DNA of 35,444 nucleotides from Treponema sp. GTDB lineage: Bacteria > Spirochaetota > Spirochaetia > Treponematales > Treponemataceae. The notes under the pieces were generated by a model. The model searched no databases, had not been told where the DNA came from, and worked only from the letters and a program-made list of their open reading frames with translations. Both the position numbers and the translations under genes were made by a program. The DNA lies in assembly GCA_024697295.1 (NCBI GenBank), contig JAILFZ010000089.1, forward strand, positions 1 through 35,444, read 5' to 3'. Positions 24,977-32,437 of the stretch are shown in pieces. The first letter of the stretch is position 1. Every line of letters starts with the position of its first letter.

Positions 24977-25117
24977 CCTTCGGCTAAGCCCAACGAGTTT
25001 GCACAGGCAAACTCGCAGTCGTTAGCGTGACCGGGAAAGATGCAAAGCCTCTTACGCACGGGCGTTAGCCTTCGGCTAAGCCCAACGAGTTTGCGCAGGC
25101 AAACTCGCAGTCGCTAA
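24968..25117. repeat. Tandem pair of about 57-bp two-hairpin repeats after secA
   Basis: Copy 1 starts at 24968 and copy 2 at 25060 (92 bp apart); over the first 54 bases they differ at one loop base (CACAGG versus CGCAGG). Each has hairpin A (GGGCgTTAGCC, loop TTC, GGCTAAGCCC) and hairpin B (CGAGTTTGC, 4-nt loop, GCAAACTCG), then CAGTCG[T/C]TA. The loop difference leaves both stems intact. The 32 bases between copies (25028-25059) show no clear structure. Confidence 0.9.
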
Positions 25118-25152
25118 ATCAACTGAGTTGCGCCGGATGCGGCGGGCTTTAG
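25114..25152. repeat. Additional hairpins joined to the secA-downstream repeat
   Basis: CTAAA (25114-25118) and TTTAG (25148-25152) enclose CAACT-G-AGTTG (25120-25130) and CGCCG-GATG-CGGCG (25131-25144). Continuous with the end of repeat copy 2, it makes nearly the whole 24968-25203 interval base-paired. Confidence 0.6.
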
Positions 25153-25203
25153 TTCCATAAAAAAGGTGCGTTTCATTTTGAACGCACCTTTTTTTTTATG
25201 GAA
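25153..25203. terminator. Bidirectional terminator between secA and signal peptidase I
   Basis: GGTGCGTT and AACGCACC form the core stem around an 8-nt loop, extended by A6/T9 and then TTCCAT/ATGGAA. It has T runs in both directions and sits between converging secA and lepB. The remaining bases to 25254 show nothing recognisable. Confidence 0.92.
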
Positions 25204-25254
25204 TGAGGGCTACCGAACCCAAAGCAGCCGGATTTACGCCCAAAAAAGAATTAA

Positions 25255-27027
25255 TTATTTTCTCATTCCGGTGTGTCCGGGAACCCCACGCCTTGTTACA
25301 GGCCAGAAACGGTAGCTTGTTGTGCCAAGCATGCGTCTCATCGGGACATACTGCGGTTCAAGATTTGAATAATATGTAACCGAATACTTGTCATACTTTG
25401 TAAGTTCAATGAGTTTTGGCATGTACGAATGTCTCATATCAAGAGAATTGAATCTGTTGTCCCCCATCATAAAATAACATCCGGCCGGTATGTACTGAGG
25501 TTTTCCGTCTTCTGTATCTGCCGGGAAGGCTCCAAAACTTCTTCTGTCGATAAGGAAAACATAATCATTCAATTTCTGTGCTTCTTTCATGTATTCAAGG
25601 AGCTGCGCGTCAGTTGAATAATCTTTTTCAAAAGTTCCGTTAAGGATGAGTTCAGCATCGCGTACGATAATCTGGGCGATTTTCTGCTTGATCAGCAGAT
25701 TCAATTTATAATTTGCTTCTTCGTAGAGGTTTCCGTTAAAGTCAGTTTTGATAGAAGAAGCCCAGTCTGTTGCAAATGCGCGGAAATACTGTGCTCCATC
25801 TGTTGAATTCAATAATTTTAATGTGTAATCATAATGCCTTGAAAAAATCGAATATTCAAACATTCCTTCTTTGTTAAAAAACTTTTCAAGGTCACCGCTG
25901 TTCTGGTGGCGGCCGTAAAGCTTAAAGGCCCTGTCAAAACGCTCGACAAGACCTGTCAAACGGGAGCGTACAAGATGAACATCGAGTTCGCGGCGTTCTT
26001 TTTCACATTCAAGCATTTGTTCATAATCAGTCTGTGAAAGCGGATAATCCTGAATCTGATTGTTCTTTTTTAAATCAGCGCGTACTTCATTTAAGTTCCA
26101 GCAGGCCCAGCGCGAGTCGTCTTCTACAACGCTCCAGTCATCGCTCTTGGCGGTCCGGTGATATAAAATACCGTCCTGCATCATCAACTGCTCTCCAGGT
26201 ACGCCTGTAACGCGTTTAACGAGGGGATCTGCCTTAGGGTTACCATCGTCGTCAACATTGATATTTACGCGTGTAAGAGTCAGCATATAAACTATCTGGC
26301 TCATAAAGGTTCTGACTTCACTCTTTCTGTCATCGCTGTAATGAGGATTACGGAAAACTACAATGTCTCCCCTCTTATAACGCTTGAGATACGGAAGTCC
26401 CACATCACTCAGCGGAAACTTAGGTCCGCTCAAAGTCTTGAATACAACAACCCGGTCCTTGATTAAAAATTCCGGAACCATGGATTCAGACGGGATTTCG
26501 TAAAGCTGAACGATAAATATATTCAACAGAAGTACCATAAAAACGGCCTGAACAAGAGCATCAATCCAGCTTACTGCTTCCAGAAGGCCTCTTTTTGCGC
26601 CCTTGTATGAAGAAAGCGAATGAGATTCAAGATATTTTAGCCATGCCGGGTCGATTTTACCGATTCTTTTTATATTCAAATAATGAAGAATTACAAAGGA
26701 AAGACCTGTGCTCACACACCACAGGATTACTGTGATAAAGTCGAGGGCAAAAGGAGCTCCGTTTACCCCTGCCCTGCGGAGAACAAAACAGATTAACAGA
26801 ACAAACGGTTCGTACTGCAAAAGTTCGCGGTAAATGCTGATTGATTTTGCTTCATTTTTACAGAAAACACTGTTGTAGCCAAAGTAATACAAAAGTGACG
26901 AATACGACAGTCCCAGAACCGGGGCAAGAAGCGAAATATCAAAACGGCTGTTAATGCACAATATAGAAAAAATTATGGAAGTGATTGCAAGCGAAAGCGA
27001 CTGAATCTTTAATTTGTTTTTATTCAT
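25255..27027 (-). CDS. lepB: Signal peptidase I with large internal insertion
   Basis: Removes signal peptides from Sec-exported proteins. About four hydrophobic segments in the first 175 residues, the last (WIDALVQAVFMVLLLNIFIVQ) leading straight into the catalytic box YEIPSESMVPEF with Ser182 as nucleophile. RYKRGDIVVFRNP (box C) and DPLVKRVTGVPGEQL with the general-base Lys271 follow, and PAGCYFMMGDNRFNSLDMR at about 515-531 is the conserved box E. Between residues about 285 and 500 lies a helical, charged insertion of some 210 residues, making the protein 590 residues instead of the usual 200-350. No Shine-Dalgarno; TATAAT ends 6 nt before the ATG. Divergent from fumarase with 45 bp between. 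Confidence 0.93.
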   Translation of the reverse strand: MNKNKLKIQSLSLAITSIIFSILCINSRFDISLLAPVLGLSYSSLLYYFGYNSVFCKNEAKSISIYRELLQYEPFVLLICFVLRRAGVNGAPFALDFITVILWCVSTGLSFVILHYLNIKRIGKIDPAWLKYLESHSLSSYKGAKRGLLEAVSWIDALVQAVFMVLLLNIFIVQLYEIPSESMVPEFLIKDRVVVFKTLSGPKFPLSDVGLPYLKRYKRGDIVVFRNPHYSDDRKSEVRTFMSQIVYMLTLTRVNINVDDDGNPKADPLVKRVTGVPGEQLMMQDGILYHRTAKSDDWSVVEDDSRWACWNLNEVRADLKKNNQIQDYPLSQTDYEQMLECEKERRELDVHLVRSRLTGLVERFDRAFKLYGRHQNSGDLEKFFNKEGMFEYSIFSRHYDYTLKLLNSTDGAQYFRAFATDWASSIKTDFNGNLYEEANYKLNLLIKQKIAQIIVRDAELILNGTFEKDYSTDAQLLEYMKEAQKLNDYVFLIDRRSFGAFPADTEDGKPQYIPAGCYFMMGDNRFNSLDMRHSYMPKLIELTKYDKYSVTYYSNLEPQYVPMRRMLGTTSYRFWPVTRRGVPGHTGMRK

Positions 27028-27033
27028 ACAAAG

Positions 27034-27062
27034 ATTATAGCAAAATCAGGCAAAACAGACTA
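27034..27062 (-). promoter_or_regulatory. Leaderless-type promoter of signal peptidase I
   Basis: On the minus strand perfect TATAAT (27034-27039), 6 nt, ATG. At 17-nt spacing the -35 is TAGTCT (27057-27062), a weak match, and it overlaps the -10 of the divergent fumarase promoter. Confidence 0.6.
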
Positions 27063-27066
27063 TACT
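27038..27066 (+). promoter_or_regulatory. Leaderless-type promoter of fumarase
   Basis: TATACT (27061-27066), 6 nt, ATG at 27073. The -35 position at 17-nt spacing (TAGCAA, 27038-27043) is weak and touches the -10 of the divergent lepB promoter. Confidence 0.55.
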
Positions 27067-27072
27067 GTTCCA

Positions 27073-28752
27073 ATGAGTTTGTACACCAATTTAGAAAGCG
27101 AATTTGATTTTTACCCGTTTGAGGAATCAGAAAAAAATCACGGTTCAATCCCTTCAATCAACACAGTCGCCCTGAATAAAATTACAAATCAGGCCTTCAG
27201 CACACTTTCTTTTAATTTTACAAAAGAACACATTGAAAACATCATCAAAGCATTTAACCGGAGCGATGCCTCAGAAAATGACAAATACGTCTGTGCAAGC
27301 ATTTTGAAAAACGCACAGATTGCAAGTCAAAAAAAGTTTGCCCTTTGTCAGGACACAGGAATTGCAAACATCTACGGCTGGAATAACGGGCTCCTGTTGA
27401 ATTCAACCGGCGGCAAAAACGCATTTATTAATATTTACGAAGGCGCAAAAGAAGCATACGACAAAAACAACCTCCGTTTTTCAACTTCCTGCGCGCAAAA
27501 CTTTTACGACGAAAAAGATCCCAAAAACAATATGCCTCCACAGGTTGCAATTTTTGACAGTTCGGCAGCTCTTGCCCCACTTCCGTCCTTTATGGAAACC
27601 ATTGTAAAGGAAGGAGTCCCTGCACTTGGAATGGTATTCTGCGCAAAAGGCGGCGGTTCTTCAAACAAAACAAGTTTTGTCCAGGGAACAAAGGCTTATT
27701 TGAATCCGGAAAAAATCCGTTCGTTCTTAAAAGAACAGATAAGTCACCTCGGAACCAGTGCCTGCCCGCCCTATACACTGGCCTTTGTTGCAGGCGGTCT
27801 TAGCCCTGAACAGAACACGCTCACACTCAAACTTGCAACTGCCGGCGCCTACGACAAAATGACAACCGATCCAAATCCGTTCGGCTTCCGCGATAAAGAA
27901 ATTGAACGGCTCATGCTCGAGATTGCAGAAGAAACCGGCTATGGCGCACAGTTTGGAGGAAAGTGTTTTGCCCTTGACGCAATCGCAATCCGCCTTCCGC
28001 GACACGGAGCTTCCTGTCCGCTCAGCGTCGGTGTAAGCTGTTCTGCCCACAGAAACTTAAAGGCAGTCGTTACACCGGAAGGATTTTATTTAGAAAAGAC
28101 AGCAACCGAACCACAAAAAATCAAAGGCTTCAATGAGGCAGTTGAATATTTGAATTCTTCCAGCGCGTCGAATTCTGCAAAAACGGGTTCAACACAAAGA
28201 AACTTTGTCGTAAACACAGACGACGGAATCGCAAAAACTCTGGAACAGTTAAAGGACGCAAAGTGCGGAGACCGTATCAGTTTGAGCGGAAAGCTCCTGG
28301 TTGCACGGGACGCAGCCCATGCACGCTGGCAAAAACTCATCGACAGCGGAAAAGACCTGCCTGATTATACAAAACAGTACCCGATCTGTTACGCAGGTCC
28401 TGCCCGCACTCCCGACGGCTCTGTAATCGGCTCTTTCGGGCCGACAACAGCCGGAAGAATGGACGTATACGCAGAAAGTTTAATGAGATGTGGTGCGGCC
28501 CTTGTAACGCTTGCAAAAGGAAACAGAAGCAGAATGTGGCAGGAAGCCTGCAAAAAATACAATGCATTCTACCTCGGCACCCCCGGCGGCATTGCAGCCC
28601 TGATTGCAAGCAGTTATATTCTTGACCAGAAAATCATAGACTACGAAGATCTTGGAATGGAAGCAGTCCGGCTGATTACGGTAAAAGACTTGCCGTGCTT
28701 TGTTCTGACGGACAAAAACGGAAACGACTTTTATTCAAACTGCGTACAGTAA
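27073..28752 (+). CDS. Class I (iron-sulfur) fumarate hydratase
   Basis: Interconverts fumarate and malate with an oxygen-sensitive [4Fe-4S] cluster. Both parts of the class I enzyme are fused in one chain: alpha part with Cys92 (LCQDTG), Cys190 (FCAKGGGSSNKT) and Cys323 (SVGVSCSAHR), the three cluster ligands, and the beta part from about residue 375 (DAKCGDRISLSGKLLVARDAAHARW, YCAGPA-like CYAGPARTPDGSVIGSFGPTTAGRMD). Length 559 is typical of the single-chain form. A related tartrate dehydratase cannot be excluded. It uses a leaderless-type promoter and is followed 40 nt later by an Hpt-domain gene with its own ribosome site. Use of the oxygen-sensitive class fits an anaerobe. Confidence 0.92.
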   Translation: MSLYTNLESEFDFYPFEESEKNHGSIPSINTVALNKITNQAFSTLSFNFTKEHIENIIKAFNRSDASENDKYVCASILKNAQIASQKKFALCQDTGIANIYGWNNGLLLNSTGGKNAFINIYEGAKEAYDKNNLRFSTSCAQNFYDEKDPKNNMPPQVAIFDSSAALAPLPSFMETIVKEGVPALGMVFCAKGGGSSNKTSFVQGTKAYLNPEKIRSFLKEQISHLGTSACPPYTLAFVAGGLSPEQNTLTLKLATAGAYDKMTTDPNPFGFRDKEIERLMLEIAEETGYGAQFGGKCFALDAIAIRLPRHGASCPLSVGVSCSAHRNLKAVVTPEGFYLEKTATEPQKIKGFNEAVEYLNSSSASNSAKTGSTQRNFVVNTDDGIAKTLEQLKDAKCGDRISLSGKLLVARDAAHARWQKLIDSGKDLPDYTKQYPICYAGPARTPDGSVIGSFGPTTAGRMDVYAESLMRCGAALVTLAKGNRSRMWQEACKKYNAFYLGTPGGIAALIASSYILDQKIIDYEDLGMEAVRLITVKDLPCFVLTDKNGNDFYSNCVQ

Positions 28753-28792
28753 AATAAGTTTAGAAGCGGCAAAAAAGCTTTCAGGAGACAAT

Positions 28793-29143
28793 ATGAATTT
28801 ACCGGTTTTTGATAAACAGGACGCTCTGGACATGCTCGGACATGATATGGAATTATATGAAATTCTCCTCGACGCCTTTATCGGAGTTGAGTTTTCAAGG
28901 GAACACCTGGAAAAGCTCATAAAACAGCTCGATTTTTCCGAGGCTGCTTCCTACGTCCACGCAGTTAAGGGGGCAGGACGGCAGCTTGCCTGTAAAAAAC
29001 TTGCAAAATCCGGTCAGGACCTTGAAGACGTGCTCCGAAAAAAAACTGAAGGTGATTTGGATTTACTTACAGAAGTTTTTGTTGCTGACTATCACGAAGC
29101 CTTTGGCGTAATCAAAGCCGAACTCGATAAAATCCGCGCATAG
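28793..29143 (+). CDS. Histidine-phosphotransfer (Hpt) domain protein
   Basis: A stand-alone Hpt module of 116 residues, relaying phosphate between response-regulator receivers. The phosphorylatable His56 lies in VHAVKGAGRQLACKKL (HxxKG motif) with a helical bundle around it (ALDMLGHDMELYEILLDAF before, LAKSGQDLEDVLRK after). AGGAG is 6 nt upstream of the ATG. No kinase or receiver gene is nearby; it is 40 nt downstream of fumarase and probably co-transcribed. Its last 32 bases overlap the converging tatD gene. The partner cannot be named. Confidence 0.85.
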   Translation: MNLPVFDKQDALDMLGHDMELYEILLDAFIGVEFSREHLEKLIKQLDFSEAASYVHAVKGAGRQLACKKLAKSGQDLEDVLRKKTEGDLDLLTEVFVADYHEAFGVIKAELDKIRA

Positions 29144-29873
29144 ATTCATACAAAGTTTCACTCAGTTCATCGATTGCAACTCCCCTGAGTTCACAGGCTT
29201 TATTGTATACATCAATTATTTGCAGGGGAATCGTAAACTCTTCTCCCTTTAATGTCTGGTAAGGGGCGTCAGTTTCCAAAAAAATGCGTTCCAGAGGCAG
29301 TGACTTTACGCACTCAATTGCGCTTTTTTTACCGTTGATTAAAGGCTTTCCAAAAGAAAAAAAAGCATTTACTCCGCGGTCCAGAAGTGAACGTGCTTCA
29401 TTCAAAGTGCCGGCCCAGCTGTGAAACATAACTGCAGGTAACTTCTTTAATTTCTTGTAATCTCGGAAAAACATGTCGGTACACTTTCTTCCGTGAATTA
29501 CAAGCGGCATATTAAAAGACGCGGCTAATTCAAGCTGGCGGCCCCAGCAGACCTCCTGTTCATTTTTCAGTTTTTTGAATTCATCAGTAAAAAAATCAAA
29601 ACCGCACTCACCTACCGCGTCAATCTTTTCAGTCTTCAACAAATCTTCGAGGGTGGACAGTTCTTTGTAATCCGGATTTTGCGGATGAACTGCAAAGAGA
29701 TTAAAAAAATGGATATGAGGATTATTGGATTCAATTTTAGACGCAAGAGACTTCTGGAGGTTAAATTCATCACGGCTAAAGGCACATGTAGAGCCGTAAT
29801 ACCCGATTTGTGAGGAAAAATCAAAATTATCCCTGCATTGGGTTAAATGCAGATGGCTGTCGAAAATCTTCAT
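29112..29873 (-). CDS. TatD-family metal-dependent DNase/hydrolase
   Basis: Amidohydrolase-fold, metal-dependent nuclease. Metal ligands appear in order: FDSHLHL (HxH at 7 and 9), AVGECGFDFF (Glu), PLVIHGRKC (His), FHSWAG (His) and FLETDAPYQT (Asp). 253 residues is normal. In place of TatD's usual KxxGxGLD it has TEKIDAVGECGFDFF, which is a variation within the family. The 5' leader is A/T-rich without a Shine-Dalgarno; a perfect TATAAT lies at 29924-29929, about 44 nt before the ATG. Confidence 0.85.
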   Translation of the reverse strand: MKIFDSHLHLTQCRDNFDFSSQIGYYGSTCAFSRDEFNLQKSLASKIESNNPHIHFFNLFAVHPQNPDYKELSTLEDLLKTEKIDAVGECGFDFFTDEFKKLKNEQEVCWGRQLELAASFNMPLVIHGRKCTDMFFRDYKKLKKLPAVMFHSWAGTLNEARSLLDRGVNAFFSFGKPLINGKKSAIECVKSLPLERIFLETDAPYQTLKGEEFTIPLQIIDVYNKACELRGVAIDELSETLYESMRGFYRVRL

Positions 29874-29923
29874 AAAAACAAAAAAAATTCAAAAACCGCT
29901 TAAGGTCGTTTTTATTATACCGA

Positions 29924-29929
29924 AAATAA
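29924..29929 (-). promoter_or_regulatory. Candidate -10 of tatD
   Basis: Perfect TATAAT on the minus strand; the -35 position at 17-nt spacing (GTGTCG) is poor. Expected transcript has a leader of about 44 nt containing an imperfect AAAAACGACC/GCGGTTTTT hairpin and no ribosome site. Confidence 0.4.
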
Positions 29930-29950
29930 TAATGTACGACACATAAATTT

Positions 29951-29964
29951 TACGTTTTAACGTA
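29951..29964. repeat. Perfect palindrome TACGTT-TT-AACGTA at the small-protein ribosome site
   Basis: Six-bp arms with a 2-bp centre; its last base is the first base of the AGGAGG ribosome site of the 70-residue gene. It could be a protein-binding site or an RNA hairpin next to the ribosome site. Confidence 0.55.
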
Positions 29965-29977
29965 GGAGGATACACAA

Positions 29978-30190
29978 ATGGGTACATACACACTTAAAAG
30001 CATTGGAAAAACCACAGACTATATGACAGTAGTCCGCGAAATGGATGACGGATATGTTGTACGCATCGTACGCGACGAAGATGGATATGATGATGTAACA
30101 ACAGATTATATCAGCAAGGCATTGTTCGAATCATGCATTCGCACAGGATACCTTACAAAAGTTGCAGCTGTAGTTGAAGCTACTGCCTAA
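29978..30190 (+). CDS. Small acidic cytoplasmic protein of unknown function
   Basis: Unrecognised; 70 residues, no signal peptide or membrane segment. Sequence is acidic and probably alpha/beta: TLKSIGKTTDYMTVVREMDDGYVVRIVRDEDGYDDVTTDY followed by a helical C-half ending VVEATA. It has the best ribosome site in the window (AGGAGG, 8 nt before the ATG) and codon use like the highly expressed genes, so it is probably abundant. It stands alone between the divergent tatD and the converging miaA, with a 4-nt overlap with miaA. Confidence 0.8.
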   Translation: MGTYTLKSIGKTTDYMTVVREMDDGYVVRIVRDEDGYDDVTTDYISKALFESCIRTGYLTKVAAVVEATA

Positions 30191-31206
30191 CTTTTATTCT
30201 TACTCTTTGAAATCAACTGAAGGGCTGCCTCAAACCTTGTCTCAACATCAGGTGTTTGTGGCAGCCAGTTTATTTTAACGCCCTTCTTTTCCATTGAACG
30301 GAACCATGTTTCCTGTCTTTTGGCAAACTGACCGATTGCAAGGTTCAAAAGTTCAAACAACTCTTCTTTAGTTTTTATCTTTCCCTGCAAATATTGAGAA
30401 ACAAAACGGTATTCAAGTCCCAGACTTTCCAGGCGTTCAAAACTTGCGCCGTCATTATAAAGTCCTTCAACTTCTTCAATCAGGCCTTCGTCAAGACGCG
30501 CATTTAAACGTCGGGCTATTCCCTGTCGGACTAGTGAGCGTTCAAAAGTTGTGCCGATTACAAGAGGTTCAATTTTAGGACGACTGGCCATAATTTCTTT
30601 TTTTAACTCCTGGTAACGTTCACTCAAATTGAATCTGTTAATCATTATCGCCGTGATAATCCGCTCTTTTGTAGCAAAATCAGTTGTATTATGAAGCTTT
30701 TCTTTTTCCCGGATAAGAATTTCTTTAAGTTCGTCGTAGGAAAGTTTTTCAAGTTCTGCCCGCTCTGAAGGATCTTCTGTAAAAGGAATCATTTCGTAAT
30801 TACGGATAATTGAATCCAGATACATGCCTGTTCCGCCGACACAGACAGGAAGAACACCTCTTTTCTGGCAGTCTGTTACAGCCTGGTAAAAATCAGCGAC
30901 AAAATCAGCCAGGTTGTATTCGCGCTCGAGTGTGCAGACGTCAATAAGATGATAGGGAACATTATAAAAACCGCCGGTAATTTTATCTTTAAGGGCCGGA
31001 TTGAGTTTAAGGGCATAATCTGCAGGAATTTTAAAGTCTGAAAGGTCCTTGCCGCTTCCGATATCCAGTCCCTTATATACCTGCCGAGAATCTGCACTTA
31101 AAATTTCACCTCCAAGGGCTGTGGCAATTCTGACACCGATTGCAGTTTTTCCTACAGCAGTTGGACCAAGTATAAAAATACAATTAAATGACACGGCACA
31201 CCGCAC
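30187..31206 (-). CDS. miaA: tRNA dimethylallyltransferase
   Basis: Adds dimethylallyl to N6 of A37 in tRNAs reading UNN codons. P-loop ILGPTAVGKT at residues 12-21, SADSRQVYKGLDIGSGK (catalytic Asp and tRNA contacts) near 36-53, VCVGGTGMYLDSII near 120-133, and QFAKRQETWFR at the end of the tRNA-binding region. Length 339 is slightly long. It overlaps the end of the upstream rlmI gene by 23 nt, third gene of a lon-rlmI-miaA operon. Confidence 0.96.
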   Translation of the reverse strand: MRCAVSFNCIFILGPTAVGKTAIGVRIATALGGEILSADSRQVYKGLDIGSGKDLSDFKIPADYALKLNPALKDKITGGFYNVPYHLIDVCTLEREYNLADFVADFYQAVTDCQKRGVLPVCVGGTGMYLDSIIRNYEMIPFTEDPSERAELEKLSYDELKEILIREKEKLHNTTDFATKERIITAIMINRFNLSERYQELKKEIMASRPKIEPLVIGTTFERSLVRQGIARRLNARLDEGLIEEVEGLYNDGASFERLESLGLEYRFVSQYLQGKIKTKEELFELLNLAIGQFAKRQETWFRSMEKKGVKINWLPQTPDVETRFEAALQLISKSKNKS

Positions 31207-32428
31207 ACTTTAAGTATTCGCTCTTTGGATAACCGGCGAGCACCGGATGGTCAGGGCCTGCTCCATATTTTGCAAGTATCTGAACCTTCTTTTTGCTGTC
31301 TTCGGCAGCCTTCATAATCATGCCGTAAAAGTGTTCACTGTCAAAAAAGTATGAACATGAACAGGTTACAAGAATTCCATTAGGATTTAAAAGGCGCATT
31401 GCGCGGAGGTTGATTTCTTTATAGCCGCCGTATGCTTTCTGTATATTTTTTGCGTTCTTTGTAAAAGCCGGTGGGTCAAGAACAATCAGATCGAATTTAC
31501 GGCCTTCTGTCTCGTACTTTTTTAAGATATCAAAAACATCGCCGCACACAGAGCTCATTTTATTGCCCGCATGATTCAATTCAATATTTTTATTGATCAT
31601 ATCAACGGCTTCCTGGCTCAAATCCACGCTGACAACCTGTTTTGCACCGCCTTTAAAAGCATTAAGGCCAAAGGCGCCTGTATGAGAAAATGTATCGAGA
31701 ACAGTTTTACCCTGACTTAGTTCTGCAACTTTTTTGCGGTTGAATTTCTGGTCGAGGAAGTAACCTGTTTTCTGCCCCTTTGCAATATCAACCTGAAGAA
31801 GAACATCGTTTTCGCGGATTGTAATTACGGACTGGCCCGCATCCCCAATCCAGCCTGATTTTTCTTCAAGGCCCTCTTTTTCGCGTACAGCGGCATCGCT
31901 TCGTTCATAGATAAAGTCTGCGCGGACGATTTTTTTAAGGGCTTTTAAAATTTCTTTGCGGTACACTTCGCACGAAAGTGACAAAAACTGAACGACGAGA
32001 TAGATTTTTTTAGTAACGTCAAAATAACGTTCTACGATAAGTCCGGGAATCAAATCAGCTTCACCGTAAATCAAACGGTAACTGTCTTTCATATCGTAGT
32101 ACAATTTGCGCAAGTCGTAGGCATCACTTACCTTTTTTTCGTAATAAGCGGCTGTATCTTCTGTCACCCTGTCGGCGTGTTCATAGCCGATAAGGCGTAC
32201 AGTAATTTTTGATTTACGGTTAATGATTCCAGTGCCTAAAAAGCCGCCTGCATTTGCAAAGACTTCTACAACAGAACCGTCTTCAACCTTACATTCTTCG
32301 AGAGAAGTCTGTTTAACTCCGGATTTTTCTTCAAACTTTACAGTTGAAATTTCATTGTCAAAAACCCAGGGAAAGCCCTGCAGGATTTCCTGCTCTTCTT
32401 TTGGCTTTAAAAATACTCTTGGAAACAT
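31184..32428 (-). CDS. rlmI: RlmI-family class I SAM-dependent rRNA (cytosine) methyltransferase
   Basis: Predicted 23S rRNA 5-methylcytosine methyltransferase. N-terminal PUA domain (residues 1-95; VFLKPKEEQEILQGFPWVFDNEI...VVEVFANAGGFLGTGIINRKS), middle EEHAD-like RlmI region (RKLYYDMKDSYRLIYGEADLIPGLIVERY), then the SAM fold with FLDQKFNRKKV, motif I VLDTFSHTGAFGLNAF near 243, VDLSQEAVD, DPPAF near 325, and LVTCSCSYF with the catalytic cysteine. 414 residues is normal. Nine nt follow the lon stop. Assignment to RlmI rather than a close paralogue is by overall similarity, so the rRNA position is inferred. Confidence 0.88.
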   Translation of the reverse strand: MFPRVFLKPKEEQEILQGFPWVFDNEISTVKFEEKSGVKQTSLEECKVEDGSVVEVFANAGGFLGTGIINRKSKITVRLIGYEHADRVTEDTAAYYEKKVSDAYDLRKLYYDMKDSYRLIYGEADLIPGLIVERYFDVTKKIYLVVQFLSLSCEVYRKEILKALKKIVRADFIYERSDAAVREKEGLEEKSGWIGDAGQSVITIRENDVLLQVDIAKGQKTGYFLDQKFNRKKVAELSQGKTVLDTFSHTGAFGLNAFKGGAKQVVSVDLSQEAVDMINKNIELNHAGNKMSSVCGDVFDILKKYETEGRKFDLIVLDPPAFTKNAKNIQKAYGGYKEINLRAMRLLNPNGILVTCSCSYFFDSEHFYGMIMKAAEDSKKKVQILAKYGAGPDHPVLAGYPKSEYLKCAVCRVI

Positions 32429-32437
32429 CTTTTATTC

